DNA of 64,000 bases from an uncultured Bacteroidales bacterium. Lineage in GTDB: Bacteria > Bacteroidota > Bacteroidia > Bacteroidales > UBA932. The notes under the pieces were generated by a model. That model searched no databases. It was not told where the DNA came from and saw only the letters and a program-made list of their open reading frames with translations. The stretch lies in NCBI GenBank assembly GCA_947302175.1, contig CAMYVB010000004.1, positions 38,692-102,691 of the forward strand, read 5' to 3'. A program made the translations under genes and the position numbers. Shown here piece by piece: positions 52,860 to 62,433 of the stretch (the first letter of the stretch is position 1; the number at the start of each line of letters is the position of its first letter).

Positions 52860-54083
52860 TTAGTAAACGAGTTTTCGGAAGTTGGGGACGCGGTGGAAGG
52901 TGACGATATTGCCGTCGTGGGAGTTACGGGCCGCCTTGTCTCCGGAGCGGCTGACTATGCACAGGTCATCGCCATCGATTATCATTGTCGCGTAGTGGCG
53001 GGCTGAGTTGTTGGCAGGGCCTATTGCCACCATGCCGGCGTAGGTCCATCTCAGGAGGTCGGGAGAGAAGGACAGGGCGAGCCTGCGGCGGGCGTTAGAG
53101 CGGCCGTCTATCTGGGAGTGGAGCAGCCAATAAAGCTCCGTCACAGGGTCGTAGCAGATGTGGAACTTTAGGTCGCCGCCGGGGATGTGGACGAAATAGA
53201 CCTCGCCCTCGTTTTTCTTGAAGCGGCCTATGCTGAGAGTTCCGTCTTCATTTTCGCTGCCTTTGAGCATCACTCCTATGTCGGGGAAGCCTGTGCTAGC
53301 CCTGGCAAGAAGGGCAACTGAGCGGCCCGTCGAGTCGTAAAAGGGATGTGCGGGGTTGAAGATGCGTATTACGTTGGTCTCCAGCATGCCGGGGCGGCCT
53401 TCCCCGACAACGGGTATTCCCGAGGGGCGGGCTGCCGCCATGTCGTCGTCAGGGTTGTAAAGCGGGGAGAAACGCCACGACGCAGGGTCGGTGAGGTCTG
53501 CTTTGGAATCGGCCTGCATCAGCACTGGACCCACGCCGGGCCAATAGTGGCCGTCCGCTACCCATTTTTCATATACCAGAGTTATCTTCCCGCCGCAGGT
53601 GTCCACCGCGGTGCAGCTCTGGTGCCAGCTGGGCTCGGGGCATAGGACTGAAGGCTCGCTCCAGCTTTCGCCGTTATCGTCGCTGCGGCTTATCAGCAGG
53701 CGGCCGGAATGGCCTATCATATAGATGGAGCCTCCCTCCTTGAAGAGTATCTCGTGCATCATGGGTATGCGTGCGGGAGTAGGACGCCAGCTGCGGCCTT
53801 TGTCGTCGGATAGGAGTATGCGGATTTGATTGCCTGCCTTGTAGTCGCCAAAGTCAGACTTGGGGCCGTCGAGCATGTAGGTGCCGGGGCCGCCGTAGTC
53901 AACGGCGACTATGTAACGCCCGTCCTCGCCTTCGATGATGCCGGGAGTGTAGAGGAAAACGCTGTCAGGGCAAGGGGAAACGGCGATAACGTCCTCGCTT
54001 GCTATTATCCTGCCGGCGTTTGACCCTGCCGTGCAGGAAGCTAGCGTTATGGCTAAGGCGAGTATTATCGGGCTCTTGGTCAT
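52860..54083 (-). CDS. BNR-repeat sialidase-like lipoprotein
   Basis: Lipobox LASC; LLSDDKGRSWRPT and RSDDNGESWSEP Asp-boxes. Confidence 0.82.
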   Translation of the reverse strand: MTKSPIILALAITLASCTAGSNAGRIIASEDVIAVSPCPDSVFLYTPGIIEGEDGRYIVAVDYGGPGTYMLDGPKSDFGDYKAGNQIRILLSDDKGRSWRPTPARIPMMHEILFKEGGSIYMIGHSGRLLISRSDDNGESWSEPSVLCPEPSWHQSCTAVDTCGGKITLVYEKWVADGHYWPGVGPVLMQADSKADLTDPASWRFSPLYNPDDDMAAARPSGIPVVGEGRPGMLETNVIRIFNPAHPFYDSTGRSVALLARASTGFPDIGVMLKGSENEDGTLSIGRFKKNEGEVYFVHIPGGDLKFHICYDPVTELYWLLHSQIDGRSNARRRLALSFSPDLLRWTYAGMVAIGPANNSARHYATMIIDGDDLCIVSRSGDKAARNSHDGNIVTFHRVPNFRKLVY

Positions 54084-54949
54084 TATTTATCAAAGTTGCG
54101 GGAGGCGAAGGGCAGGGACATGCGAAGCGCGAGGTGCCAGTATTCCCAGTTGTGGACGCCGTCGCGCACCCTGAGCTCGCTCTTTATGCCGTGCCTGCGC
54201 ATGGCCTGGTGGAGAGAGACGTTCTGGTCGAAAAGGAAATCGTCGTCGCCGCAGTCTATGAACCACTTTACCGTCTTCAGGGCCTCGATTGTCGCTTCGT
54301 CGGCGTTGTTGACAAAGTCTATTGCGGAGTGCTCCCTGACGGCTTCGCCTGTGTAGTAGAGGCAGTCCTTCGGGCCCTTGGAGGCCTTGACTTCGTCGGC
54401 CTTGTTGTCCAGCCAGCCGCTCATTATGTAGCAGCTCGAGTACATGCCGGGGTACCTCTGGGCATAGACGGCGCTGCCGCCTCCACCCATAGACAGGCCC
54501 TGGACGGCCCTGTGGCCCTTGTCGCCGATAATCCTGTACTTCGTTTCAACTGCGGGGATGAATTCCTGGTAGAAGAAATCCTCGTAGTTCCAGTTCGGCA
54601 TGTTGAAATAGCCGTTGGGAACGTGGTGGGTGTCGCGGTCGCCGGCGCAGGGCATGACGATTACCATGGGGCGTATTTCGCCGGAGCGGGAGAGCTCGTC
54701 AGCGACAGTCTGCATGTGCCCGAGGTTCTTCCAGTCGGTGTGATTGCCGGTGAGGCCGTGGAGAAGATAGATTACGGGGTAGGTCGCATCGCTCTTGTCG
54801 AAGCCGTCGGGGAGATAGACGTTGAATTTCACGGTGGAATTGAGGATTTCGCTGCGTAGACTGTCGGTGACTATCTTGCCTGCGCTTGCCGTCAATGCGG
54901 GAACGAGGAAAAGAACAAGGAGAAGAGAAAGGTATTTTTTCATGGTCAT
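54083..54949 (-). CDS. Esterase D/FrmB-type (CE1-like) secreted serine esterase
   Basis: YPVIYLLHGLTGNHTDW and QGLSMGGGGSAVYAQRYP (GLSMGG nucleophile elbow). Confidence 0.87.
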   Translation of the reverse strand: MTMKKYLSLLLVLFLVPALTASAGKIVTDSLRSEILNSTVKFNVYLPDGFDKSDATYPVIYLLHGLTGNHTDWKNLGHMQTVADELSRSGEIRPMVIVMPCAGDRDTHHVPNGYFNMPNWNYEDFFYQEFIPAVETKYRIIGDKGHRAVQGLSMGGGGSAVYAQRYPGMYSSCYIMSGWLDNKADEVKASKGPKDCLYYTGEAVREHSAIDFVNNADEATIEALKTVKWFIDCGDDDFLFDQNVSLHQAMRRHGIKSELRVRDGVHNWEYWHLALRMSLPFASRNFDK

Positions 54950-55031
54950 TAGTATTTCGTGACGACTAATTTAAGGATTTTTGGTCAAACCGTGGGCAAT
55001 CTTTGCTATCTTTGAAAAAAAATAACTCCGC

Positions 55032-57329
55032 ATGAACACAATCGTCCTGGCACTCACCCTCGCCCTGTCAGTATCCGCAGCCGTGAGCGAGCCTTCCCAA
55101 GCCATAGTCAAGGCCGATAATTCCAAGATAATCCTCGCGCCAAATACCATCACCTGCCCCGATGCCGTCCCTGGTAAGGCCAACCAGTGGCTAGCCTTCC
55201 GGCGCGACTTCCGCCTCGAAACACGGCCCACCGAAGCGAAGGCAAGAATCGCCGCCGACAGCAAATACTGGCTCTGGATAAATGGCAAGCAGGTCGTCTT
55301 CGAAGGGTCACTGAAGCGCGGTCCCAACCCTCAGGACAGCTACTATGACGAAATAGACCTCGCCCCCTACATCAAAAAGGGCGAAAACAGGATAGCACTC
55401 CTCGTGTGGTATTTCGGTCGCCAGGGTTTTTCCCACAAGGACAGCGGCAAACCCCAGCTCTGGATGGAATGCCCCGAAGCGATCATCAGCTCTTCTGACA
55501 GCCAATGGCTCACCGCCATCCACCCCGCCTACGGCACTGCGGACTGCCCCAAGCCCAACTACCGCCTCCCGGAATCCAGCATCAGTTTCGACGAACGCCT
55601 CAATATAAACGGATGGCAGACAGTTGATTCCGAAACCCTTGAGAATAAGGGATTCAAGCCTGCGGCCCAAATCGAAAGCACTCTTGGCGCCCTGCACCCC
55701 CGCCCCATTCCCCTGTGGAAGGATTTCGGTGTCAAGAGCGCCAGGTTCGAAAACCGCAGGGGCGAAAAGTGCGACACCCTCATCGCCCTCCTCCCACACA
55801 ACATGCAAATGACCCCCATACTCAAAGTCAGCGACGCTGAGGGAGGTCACCGCATCCTAATCGAAACCGACCACTCCGCCATCGGCAAGACCGAAAACCT
55901 CCGCGCCGAATATATAAGCGCCAAAGGCACAAAGACATACGAATCTCTCGGCTGGCTCAGCGGCATGCGCATCATCCTTACCGTGGAGCACGGGGCCGAG
56001 GTCAAAGCAATCAAGTATCGCGAGACCGGCTACGACACCTTTGCCGAAGGAAGTTTCAGCTGCAGCGACCCTTTCTTCAACAAATTCTGGCAGAAGGGCC
56101 TTCGCACCATCTACGTCAACGCCCGCGACACCTTCTTCGACTGCCCGGAGAGGGAAAGGGCCGCGTGGCTCGGCGACATCGTCGTAATCCTCAGCGAATG
56201 CTTCCACAGCTACTCCACTTCCCTCCACGCCCTCATTCGCAAGACCATGCTCGAAGCCTGCGCGTGGCAAAAGGAAGACGGCAGCATCTACGGTCCCGTC
56301 CCCTCCGGCAACTGGATCAAGGAACTCCCCGTACAGTCGCTCGCGACCGTGAGCCGCTACGGGCTCTGGACCTACTACATGCACACAGGCGATCTTGAGA
56401 CCCTTGAGATCTGCTATCCTTCAGTCAAGCGCTATCTCGACTGCTACTCCATCGGCGCCGATGGCCTGACCGAGTACCGCAAGGCAGAATGGAACTGGGG
56501 AGATTGGGGAGATGAGCGCGACATGCATCTCCTCCAGACCGCCTGGTACTGCATAGCCCTCGACGGCGCGGTAAGGATGGCCGAAACACTTGGCAAAACG
56601 GACGACGCCACTGAACTCAGCGAAAGGCTCGAAGCTCTTCGCAAAGCCTGCAACGAGGTTTGCTGGACAGGCAGCGCCTACCGCCACCCCGCATACGAAG
56701 GGCAGACGGACGACCGTGTGCAAGCTCTCGCAATACTCGGCGGTATAGCCGGTCCCGAAAAGTACGAGGCCCTATTCGAAACTCTCAAGCAGGAGGAGCA
56801 CGCCAGTTCCTTCATGGAAAAATACGTAATGGAGGCTCTGTTCGCCATAGGAGAGCCTGAGTACGCCATGGAGCGCGCCCGCAAGCGCTTCGATTTCATG
56901 GTCAATCACCCCGGCTACGACACCCTCTTCGAAAGCTGGGACGTGGGCGTTAAGAACTGGACTTGTGGCAGCGTCAACCATGCCTGGAGCGGCGCACCGC
57001 TTGCCGTCCTGCCCGAGCGCATGATGGGCCTGATGCCCACCAGTCCCGCCTGGAAGTCTTTCACCGTTGCCCCGGTCCCCGGCGTTTTCGACAGCTGCAA
57101 CATCTCCTTCCCCACAGTCGCAGGCACAGTGGCATCGTCTTTCAAGCGCCGCGGCTCTTTCGTCACATGGAAAATCACTGTTCCTGAAGGGTCTGAAGCC
57201 AGCGTCACAATCCCTTGGGAATTCAGCAGATGCAGCCTGGACGGCAAAAAATGCGAAACAACGACACTTTATCTCGGCGGCGGGATGCACACAATCAGGA
57301 TAAAATTGTTATCTTGCAAAAATTTCTAA
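55032..57329 (+). CDS. GH78 alpha-L-rhamnosidase
   Basis: DTFFDCPERERAAWLGD, WNWGDWGDERD and TLFESWDVGVKNWTCGSVNHAWSGAP motifs. Confidence 0.87.
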   Translation: MNTIVLALTLALSVSAAVSEPSQAIVKADNSKIILAPNTITCPDAVPGKANQWLAFRRDFRLETRPTEAKARIAADSKYWLWINGKQVVFEGSLKRGPNPQDSYYDEIDLAPYIKKGENRIALLVWYFGRQGFSHKDSGKPQLWMECPEAIISSSDSQWLTAIHPAYGTADCPKPNYRLPESSISFDERLNINGWQTVDSETLENKGFKPAAQIESTLGALHPRPIPLWKDFGVKSARFENRRGEKCDTLIALLPHNMQMTPILKVSDAEGGHRILIETDHSAIGKTENLRAEYISAKGTKTYESLGWLSGMRIILTVEHGAEVKAIKYRETGYDTFAEGSFSCSDPFFNKFWQKGLRTIYVNARDTFFDCPERERAAWLGDIVVILSECFHSYSTSLHALIRKTMLEACAWQKEDGSIYGPVPSGNWIKELPVQSLATVSRYGLWTYYMHTGDLETLEICYPSVKRYLDCYSIGADGLTEYRKAEWNWGDWGDERDMHLLQTAWYCIALDGAVRMAETLGKTDDATELSERLEALRKACNEVCWTGSAYRHPAYEGQTDDRVQALAILGGIAGPEKYEALFETLKQEEHASSFMEKYVMEALFAIGEPEYAMERARKRFDFMVNHPGYDTLFESWDVGVKNWTCGSVNHAWSGAPLAVLPERMMGLMPTSPAWKSFTVAPVPGVFDSCNISFPTVAGTVASSFKRRGSFVTWKITVPEGSEASVTIPWEFSRCSLDGKKCETTTLYLGGGMHTIRIKLLSCKNF

Positions 57330-57341
57330 TCCGCTGCGGCC

Positions 57342-58520
57342 ATGAAAAGCATACTCATCAAAAACGTATTCTTCGAGAACAGGAAGCGCAACATTTTGAT
57401 TGAGAAAGGCCGCTTCAAAAGCCTCGATGCCGCGGACGGAGCCGTCGCCCGGCTTGTCATCGACGCCACAGGCAAAGCCATACTCCCAGCCCTCTACAAC
57501 ACCCACACCCACACTCCGATGACGCTCCTTCGCGGCTATGCCGACGACATGCCCCTGGAGCGTTGGCTCACCAACTACGTCTGGCCCTACGAAAACAACA
57601 TGACCGACGACGACTTCGGCCGCGGCAGCAATCTGGCCGCCAAGGAGATGGTGAGCAGCGGCACCGTGTTTTTCAATGAGATGTATTTCGGCATCCACAA
57701 GAGCGTGGACGCCGCGGTCGTGTCGGGTATGAGGGCCGCAATAGGCCTAAGCGTTCTTGGCGGCCACAAGCACACCCTTTCGGCCGACATGATTGACGCC
57801 ATGGAGGATCTCAAGGACCCTACGGGAGGCAGGATTTGCTTTACAGTCGCACCGCATTCCGTATACACAGTTCCCCCGGAAGAGATTAAAAAGTGCGCGC
57901 AGGTGGCCCGCCGCAAGGGCCTGAGAATCCACATACATTGCGCCGAGACAAAGACTGAAGTTGCCAATTGCGTACGCGATTACGGCATGCGCCCCGTTGA
58001 GCTCCTCGATTCGCTCGGCGTCCTGGGTCCGGACGTCATCCTGGCCCATTGTGTCCAGGTCACTGAGAAAGAGGTCGATATCCTTGCCGAGAGGCAGGCC
58101 GTCATTTCGCATTGCCCCTGCTCGAACATGAAGCTCGGCAGCGGCCGTTTCCCCTACGAGCTCATGATCAAGGCCGGCTGCCGCATCACTCTCGGCACTG
58201 ACGGCGCTTCTTCGGGCAACAATCTGGATCTTCGCGAGGCGATGAAGTTCGCCGCTCTTTTGGCCAAGTCCGCAGGCGACCCCGTGCTCCTTCCTGCAGA
58301 GCAGGTTTTCGATTGGGCCACGAGGGCCGGAGCAGAGGCTTTTGGTATTGATGCCGGAGAGATCAGGGTCGGCAAGCTCGCTGACTGCCTGCTGGTGGAT
58401 CTTGGCAACGTGAGGATGCAGCCATGCCACAACCTCATTTCCAATTTCGTCTATTCGGCCGATTCTTCATGCATCGACGCCGTCATCTGCGATGGAAATA
58501 TCATTTATAACAGGATATAG
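57342..58520 (+). CDS. Amidohydrolase of the MtaD/SsnA (5'-methylthioadenosine/SAH deaminase-like) family
   Basis: PALYNTHTHTPMTLLRGYADDMPLERWL, HIHCAETKTEV, LAHCVQVTEKEV and GTDGASSGNNLDLREAMK motifs. Confidence 0.87.
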   Translation: MKSILIKNVFFENRKRNILIEKGRFKSLDAADGAVARLVIDATGKAILPALYNTHTHTPMTLLRGYADDMPLERWLTNYVWPYENNMTDDDFGRGSNLAAKEMVSSGTVFFNEMYFGIHKSVDAAVVSGMRAAIGLSVLGGHKHTLSADMIDAMEDLKDPTGGRICFTVAPHSVYTVPPEEIKKCAQVARRKGLRIHIHCAETKTEVANCVRDYGMRPVELLDSLGVLGPDVILAHCVQVTEKEVDILAERQAVISHCPCSNMKLGSGRFPYELMIKAGCRITLGTDGASSGNNLDLREAMKFAALLAKSAGDPVLLPAEQVFDWATRAGAEAFGIDAGEIRVGKLADCLLVDLGNVRMQPCHNLISNFVYSADSSCIDAVICDGNIIYNRI

Positions 58521-60182
58521 ATGAAAAATATAGTATTGATAATAGGGCTGCTGGCGGCGATGAACGTCGGGGCGGCGGCGAAGGTGGAGTTTGGATGGGG
58601 AGAGAGCGGGAAGCATTATGCCGAGGCCGAAAAGCCCGCGTTCGAAAAGGCGCCATTCAAATTCACGGCATGGAAGGGCGAAAGGATAAACGCCATGGCG
58701 CTCGTATGGAGCGACGAAAGCCTCATTAACCTCAAAGCAAGCGTCAGCGCAATTAGCGCTAAAGCATATACCCTGCCCGAAGGATCGGCAAGCGCGTCGT
58801 TTGTTTGCTATGTCGCGGGCGATGTTCTTGCTCCCGGCTTCAACCAGTGCGGCAAAAGGGATACCGTCAACTGGCAGGCCATCAGCCGCGCCGACCGCTT
58901 CTGCGGCCCTGCTCTTGACAGCGCCCCAGCAGGAAAGGTACACCCCATCTGGATTTCGATTGATGTGCCGTCCGACACCCCCGAAGGTCTATATAAAGGT
59001 TCACTAACCTTGGAGGCTGAAGGGCTTTGCAAGACCCTCCCCTTCAGTTTCAAAGTCGGTCCCCGCACCCTTACCGCGGCTCACGAGCGCCCCTTCAGGC
59101 TCGACCTGTGGCAGAATCCCTACGCTGTGGCGAGGGTCGCAGGCGTGCGCCCCTGGAGCCCTGAGCACTTCGAGGCGATGAAGCCCGTGATGTCCATGCT
59201 CGCACGCGCAGGGCAGAAAGTCGTGACCGCCACCATCATCGACCGCCCCTGGAACGGCCAGACCGAGGACCCCTTCGGGTCTATGGTGACCAAAGTGCGC
59301 CGCATCGACGGTACATGGCTTTACGACTTCACCATCTTCGACCGCTGGGTGGAGTTCATGGAGGGCCTGGGCATAGACGGCGGCATAGGCTGCTACACCA
59401 TGATTCCTTGGAAGCACGAATACGACTTCTTCGACCAGGCCACGGGCAAGGTCGCAGTGATAAACGCCCTCCCGGGCACTCCCGAGTACGAAGACTACTG
59501 GGGCCATTTCATAATGGAATTCGCCGCCCATCTCAAGGCCAAAGGATGGTTTGAAAAGACTTCTATCGCCATGGATGAAAGGGGCGAAGAAGGCATGAAG
59601 GCGGCCCTTGCCGTTATTCACAAATACGAACCCGCGATGAGGGTTGCCCTTGCCGGCAGCTATCATCCTTCCATAGCCGACGAAATCGACGACTATTGCC
59701 TTGCATTCAAGGAGAGCTTCACCGAGGGCGAAGTGGAAAGGCGCCGCGAGGCCCTTCAGTATTCCACCTATTATACCTGCTGCGCTGAGCGCTATCCCAA
59801 CACCTTCATAGCTTCCGAGCCCGCCGAAGCGTGCTGGCTTGCCATGGCCGCCATGCAAAAGGGAGTGGACGGCTACCTCCGTTGGGCTTTCAACAGCTGG
59901 ACCGCCGACCCCGAGCACGACGCCCGCTTCCGCAGCTGGGCTGCCGGCGACACCTATATGGTCTATCCCGGTGGCATGAGTTCCCCCCGTTTCGAAAAGC
60001 TCTGCGAAGGATTGCAGGACTATGAAAAGGCCCGGCTCCTGAGGGAAGAATGGCAGGGCGACCCTTCAAAAGCGAAAAAGCTCGCCGCCCTGGAAAAGGC
60101 GATTGACGCTTTCACTTTGCAAGTGATTGAGGCATCGGGACCTATCCCTTCTGTCGAGAATCTACGAAAGGTTTTTGAGTGA
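58521..60182 (+). CDS. DUF4091-type glycoside-hydrolase-like secreted protein
   Basis: PFRLDLWQNPYAVARVAGVRPWSPEHFEAMKPVM, GYLRWAFNSWTADPEHDARF and YPGGMSSPRFEKLCEGLQDYE motifs. Confidence 0.82.
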   Translation: MKNIVLIIGLLAAMNVGAAAKVEFGWGESGKHYAEAEKPAFEKAPFKFTAWKGERINAMALVWSDESLINLKASVSAISAKAYTLPEGSASASFVCYVAGDVLAPGFNQCGKRDTVNWQAISRADRFCGPALDSAPAGKVHPIWISIDVPSDTPEGLYKGSLTLEAEGLCKTLPFSFKVGPRTLTAAHERPFRLDLWQNPYAVARVAGVRPWSPEHFEAMKPVMSMLARAGQKVVTATIIDRPWNGQTEDPFGSMVTKVRRIDGTWLYDFTIFDRWVEFMEGLGIDGGIGCYTMIPWKHEYDFFDQATGKVAVINALPGTPEYEDYWGHFIMEFAAHLKAKGWFEKTSIAMDERGEEGMKAALAVIHKYEPAMRVALAGSYHPSIADEIDDYCLAFKESFTEGEVERRREALQYSTYYTCCAERYPNTFIASEPAEACWLAMAAMQKGVDGYLRWAFNSWTADPEHDARFRSWAAGDTYMVYPGGMSSPRFEKLCEGLQDYEKARLLREEWQGDPSKAKKLAALEKAIDAFTLQVIEASGPIPSVENLRKVFE

Positions 60183-60190
60183 AATTGTTG

Positions 60191-60222
60191 AAAAATCTGT
60201 GGAAAATTCTCCACAGATTTTT
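60191..60222 (+). terminator. Intrinsic terminator with perfect 13-bp stem
   Basis: AAAAATCTGTGGA (60191-60203) / TCCACAGATTTTT (60210-60222). Confidence 0.9.
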
Positions 60223-60252
60223 TGTAATAAATTTTTTTAATAACTATTTTTG
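60221..60252 (+). promoter_or_regulatory. Bacteroidetes-type promoter for the uraA-like operon
   Basis: TTTG 60221-60224, N20, TATTTTTG 60245-60252. Confidence 0.75.
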
Positions 60253-60307
60253 CATGGTCATAATAGAGGACTGAAAGCCTGATTTTACTTTTTAACCTAT
60301 AATATTT

Positions 60308-61657
60308 ATGACAAAACAAGCGCAAGCAATCTACGATGCCCGCACCTTAGGCAAGGGCAAGATGCTTACCCTCGGCCTCCAGCACATGTTCGCCATGTTC
60401 GGAGCCACAGTCTTAGTCCCGGTCATTACCGGTCTTTCGATGAGCGCCACCCTCCTTTTCGCAGGTTTCGGAACGCTCATTTTTCATTTCCTGACCAAGA
60501 TGAAGGTCCCGGCGTTCCTCGGCTCGTCCTTCGCTTTCCTCGGCGGTTACGCAGCGGTAGTAGCCATGGGAGAAGCCCAAGGACTTTCCGCCACCGAGTC
60601 ACTGCCTTATGCCTGCATCGGAGTCTTCTGTGCAGGCATTATTTATTTCATCCTGGCAGGCCTCTTCGCTGCATTCGGCGCAAGGAAGGTCATGAGGTTC
60701 TTCCCTCCCATCGTGACCGGACCCATCATCATCGCCATCGGACTTACCCTCAGCGGCTCCGCCATCAATAACTGCAACAGCAACTGGTGGATTGCCCTGC
60801 TTGCGATTGCCATCATCATAGTTTGCAACATATGGGGCAAGGGCATGGTTAGGATAATCCCCATCTTGCTCGGCGTATTCGGTTCGTACATAGTCGCGGC
60901 CTGCTTCGGCCTCTGCGACTTCTCGGCAGTCAAGGACGCAGCCTGGATAGGCGTACCCTTCAAATGGCAGAACACCGCTTTCCACGTGTTCGCCAGCCCC
61001 AACTGGGGCCTGATCGTCAGCGCCATTATAGCCATAGTGCCTATTTCTCTGGCCACTATGATGGAGCATATAGGCGACATGTGCGCCATTTCCTCCACCA
61101 CGGGCGAGAACTATCTCGAAGATCCCGGTCTCCACAGGACCCTGATGGGCGACGGTCTCGCCACTATGCTCGCCTCGCTCTTCGGCGCCCCCGCCAACAC
61201 CACATACGGTGAAAACACCGGCGTACTGAACCTCACAAAGGTCTATGACCCCCGCGTCATACGCATCGCCGCCGTCTTCGCCATCATCCTGAGCTTCTGC
61301 CCGAAGTTCAGCGCCCTCATCGCCTGCATGCCTGCCGCAACTATTGGCGGCGTATCCCTTATCCTTTACGGTATGATTTCCGCCGTTGGCGTACGCAACA
61401 TCGTTGAGAACCAGGTGGACTTCACCAAGAGCCGCAACGTAATCATCGCTGCTCTCATCCTGGTCCTCGCCATCGGCATCAGCTACAGCATCGGCGCCAT
61501 CGACCTTGGATTCACCAAGCTCAGCGGCCTGGCGGTTGCAGCCCTGGTGGGCGTCATCATGAACGCAGTACTTCCCGGCAAAGACTACGAGTTCGGCTCC
61601 AACGAGATGGGCGACAAGGCCGTGGACTTCGAAATCAACCCTTCCCTCAGAAAATAG
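60308..61657 (+). CDS. uraA: UraA-type nucleobase:cation symporter (NCS2)
   Basis: LGLQHMFAMFGATVLVPVITGLS and NTTYGENTGVLNLTKVYDPRVIRIAAVFAI motifs. Confidence 0.9.
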   Translation: MTKQAQAIYDARTLGKGKMLTLGLQHMFAMFGATVLVPVITGLSMSATLLFAGFGTLIFHFLTKMKVPAFLGSSFAFLGGYAAVVAMGEAQGLSATESLPYACIGVFCAGIIYFILAGLFAAFGARKVMRFFPPIVTGPIIIAIGLTLSGSAINNCNSNWWIALLAIAIIIVCNIWGKGMVRIIPILLGVFGSYIVAACFGLCDFSAVKDAAWIGVPFKWQNTAFHVFASPNWGLIVSAIIAIVPISLATMMEHIGDMCAISSTTGENYLEDPGLHRTLMGDGLATMLASLFGAPANTTYGENTGVLNLTKVYDPRVIRIAAVFAIILSFCPKFSALIACMPAATIGGVSLILYGMISAVGVRNIVENQVDFTKSRNVIIAALILVLAIGISYSIGAIDLGFTKLSGLAVAALVGVIMNAVLPGKDYEFGSNEMGDKAVDFEINPSLRK

Positions 61658-61690
61658 AAACCCTATATATTAATCCATAAACTACGTTTT

Positions 61691-62413
61691 ATGTTCAAAA
61701 AAACCATTCTTGCTGTTGCAATTGCAACGCTTGCCTTTGCCCAGGCGGCAAAGGCCCAGACCAACTTCCAGACCTTCTACGATTTTGGCCGTAAGCACTT
61801 CACCACCACCTTGGAAGGATTCCACCAGGACAACTGGGGCAACACCTTCTTCTTCATCGATTACGACTTCAACAACAAGGTCGACGGCAAGGTGATTTCC
61901 CCCAACGGCACCTATTTCGAAATCGCCCGCTGCCTCAACTTCTGGCAGAACAGCGCCCTCGCGCCGCTCAGCCTCCAAGTCGAGTACAACGGTGGTATCA
62001 GCACCGGCGGCACCAGTATCTTCCCCATCAACAGCGCCTTCCTCGCCGGTATTGACTGGTTCCTGCACAGCAAGGATTACAAGAACACCCTCAACCTCAA
62101 GCTCCTCTACAAGCACTTCGTGCACATGGAGTCCTTCATCCCCGCCCAGTTCACCGCTGTCTGGGGCTGCCAGGATCTCTTCGGCCTCACCGGCGTGCGC
62201 TTCTCCGGCTTCGTAGATGTCTGGACCGAGGGCAACAGCGTAGTCATCCTGTCCGAGCCTCAGCTCTGGTACAACATCGGCGGCCTTTTCGGATGCCCCA
62301 ACTTCAATATCGGCGGCGAGGTTGAGCTCAGCTACAATTTCGGCGGCCTTTCCTACACCACCGGCAAGAATTTCAACGTGATGCCTTGCCTCGGCACCAA
62401 GTGGGTTTTCTAA
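61691..62413 (+). CDS. DUF5020 / Tsx-like nucleoside channel outer-membrane protein
   Basis: Signal peptide; FQTFYDFGRKHFTTTLEGFHQDNWGNTFFFIDYDFN; C-terminal aromatic beta strand ending in F; between two permeases. Confidence 0.78.
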   Translation: MFKKTILAVAIATLAFAQAAKAQTNFQTFYDFGRKHFTTTLEGFHQDNWGNTFFFIDYDFNNKVDGKVISPNGTYFEIARCLNFWQNSALAPLSLQVEYNGGISTGGTSIFPINSAFLAGIDWFLHSKDYKNTLNLKLLYKHFVHMESFIPAQFTAVWGCQDLFGLTGVRFSGFVDVWTEGNSVVILSEPQLWYNIGGLFGCPNFNIGGEVELSYNFGGLSYTTGKNFNVMPCLGTKWVF

Positions 62414-62433
62414 TCATATAAAAGTCAAGAGAA

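Noticed and set aside
60308-61657. Riboswitch upstream of the nucleobase permease
   Set aside because: The predicted leader is only about 50 nt and I see no purine or PreQ1 aptamer core; the only hairpin is the upstream terminator.
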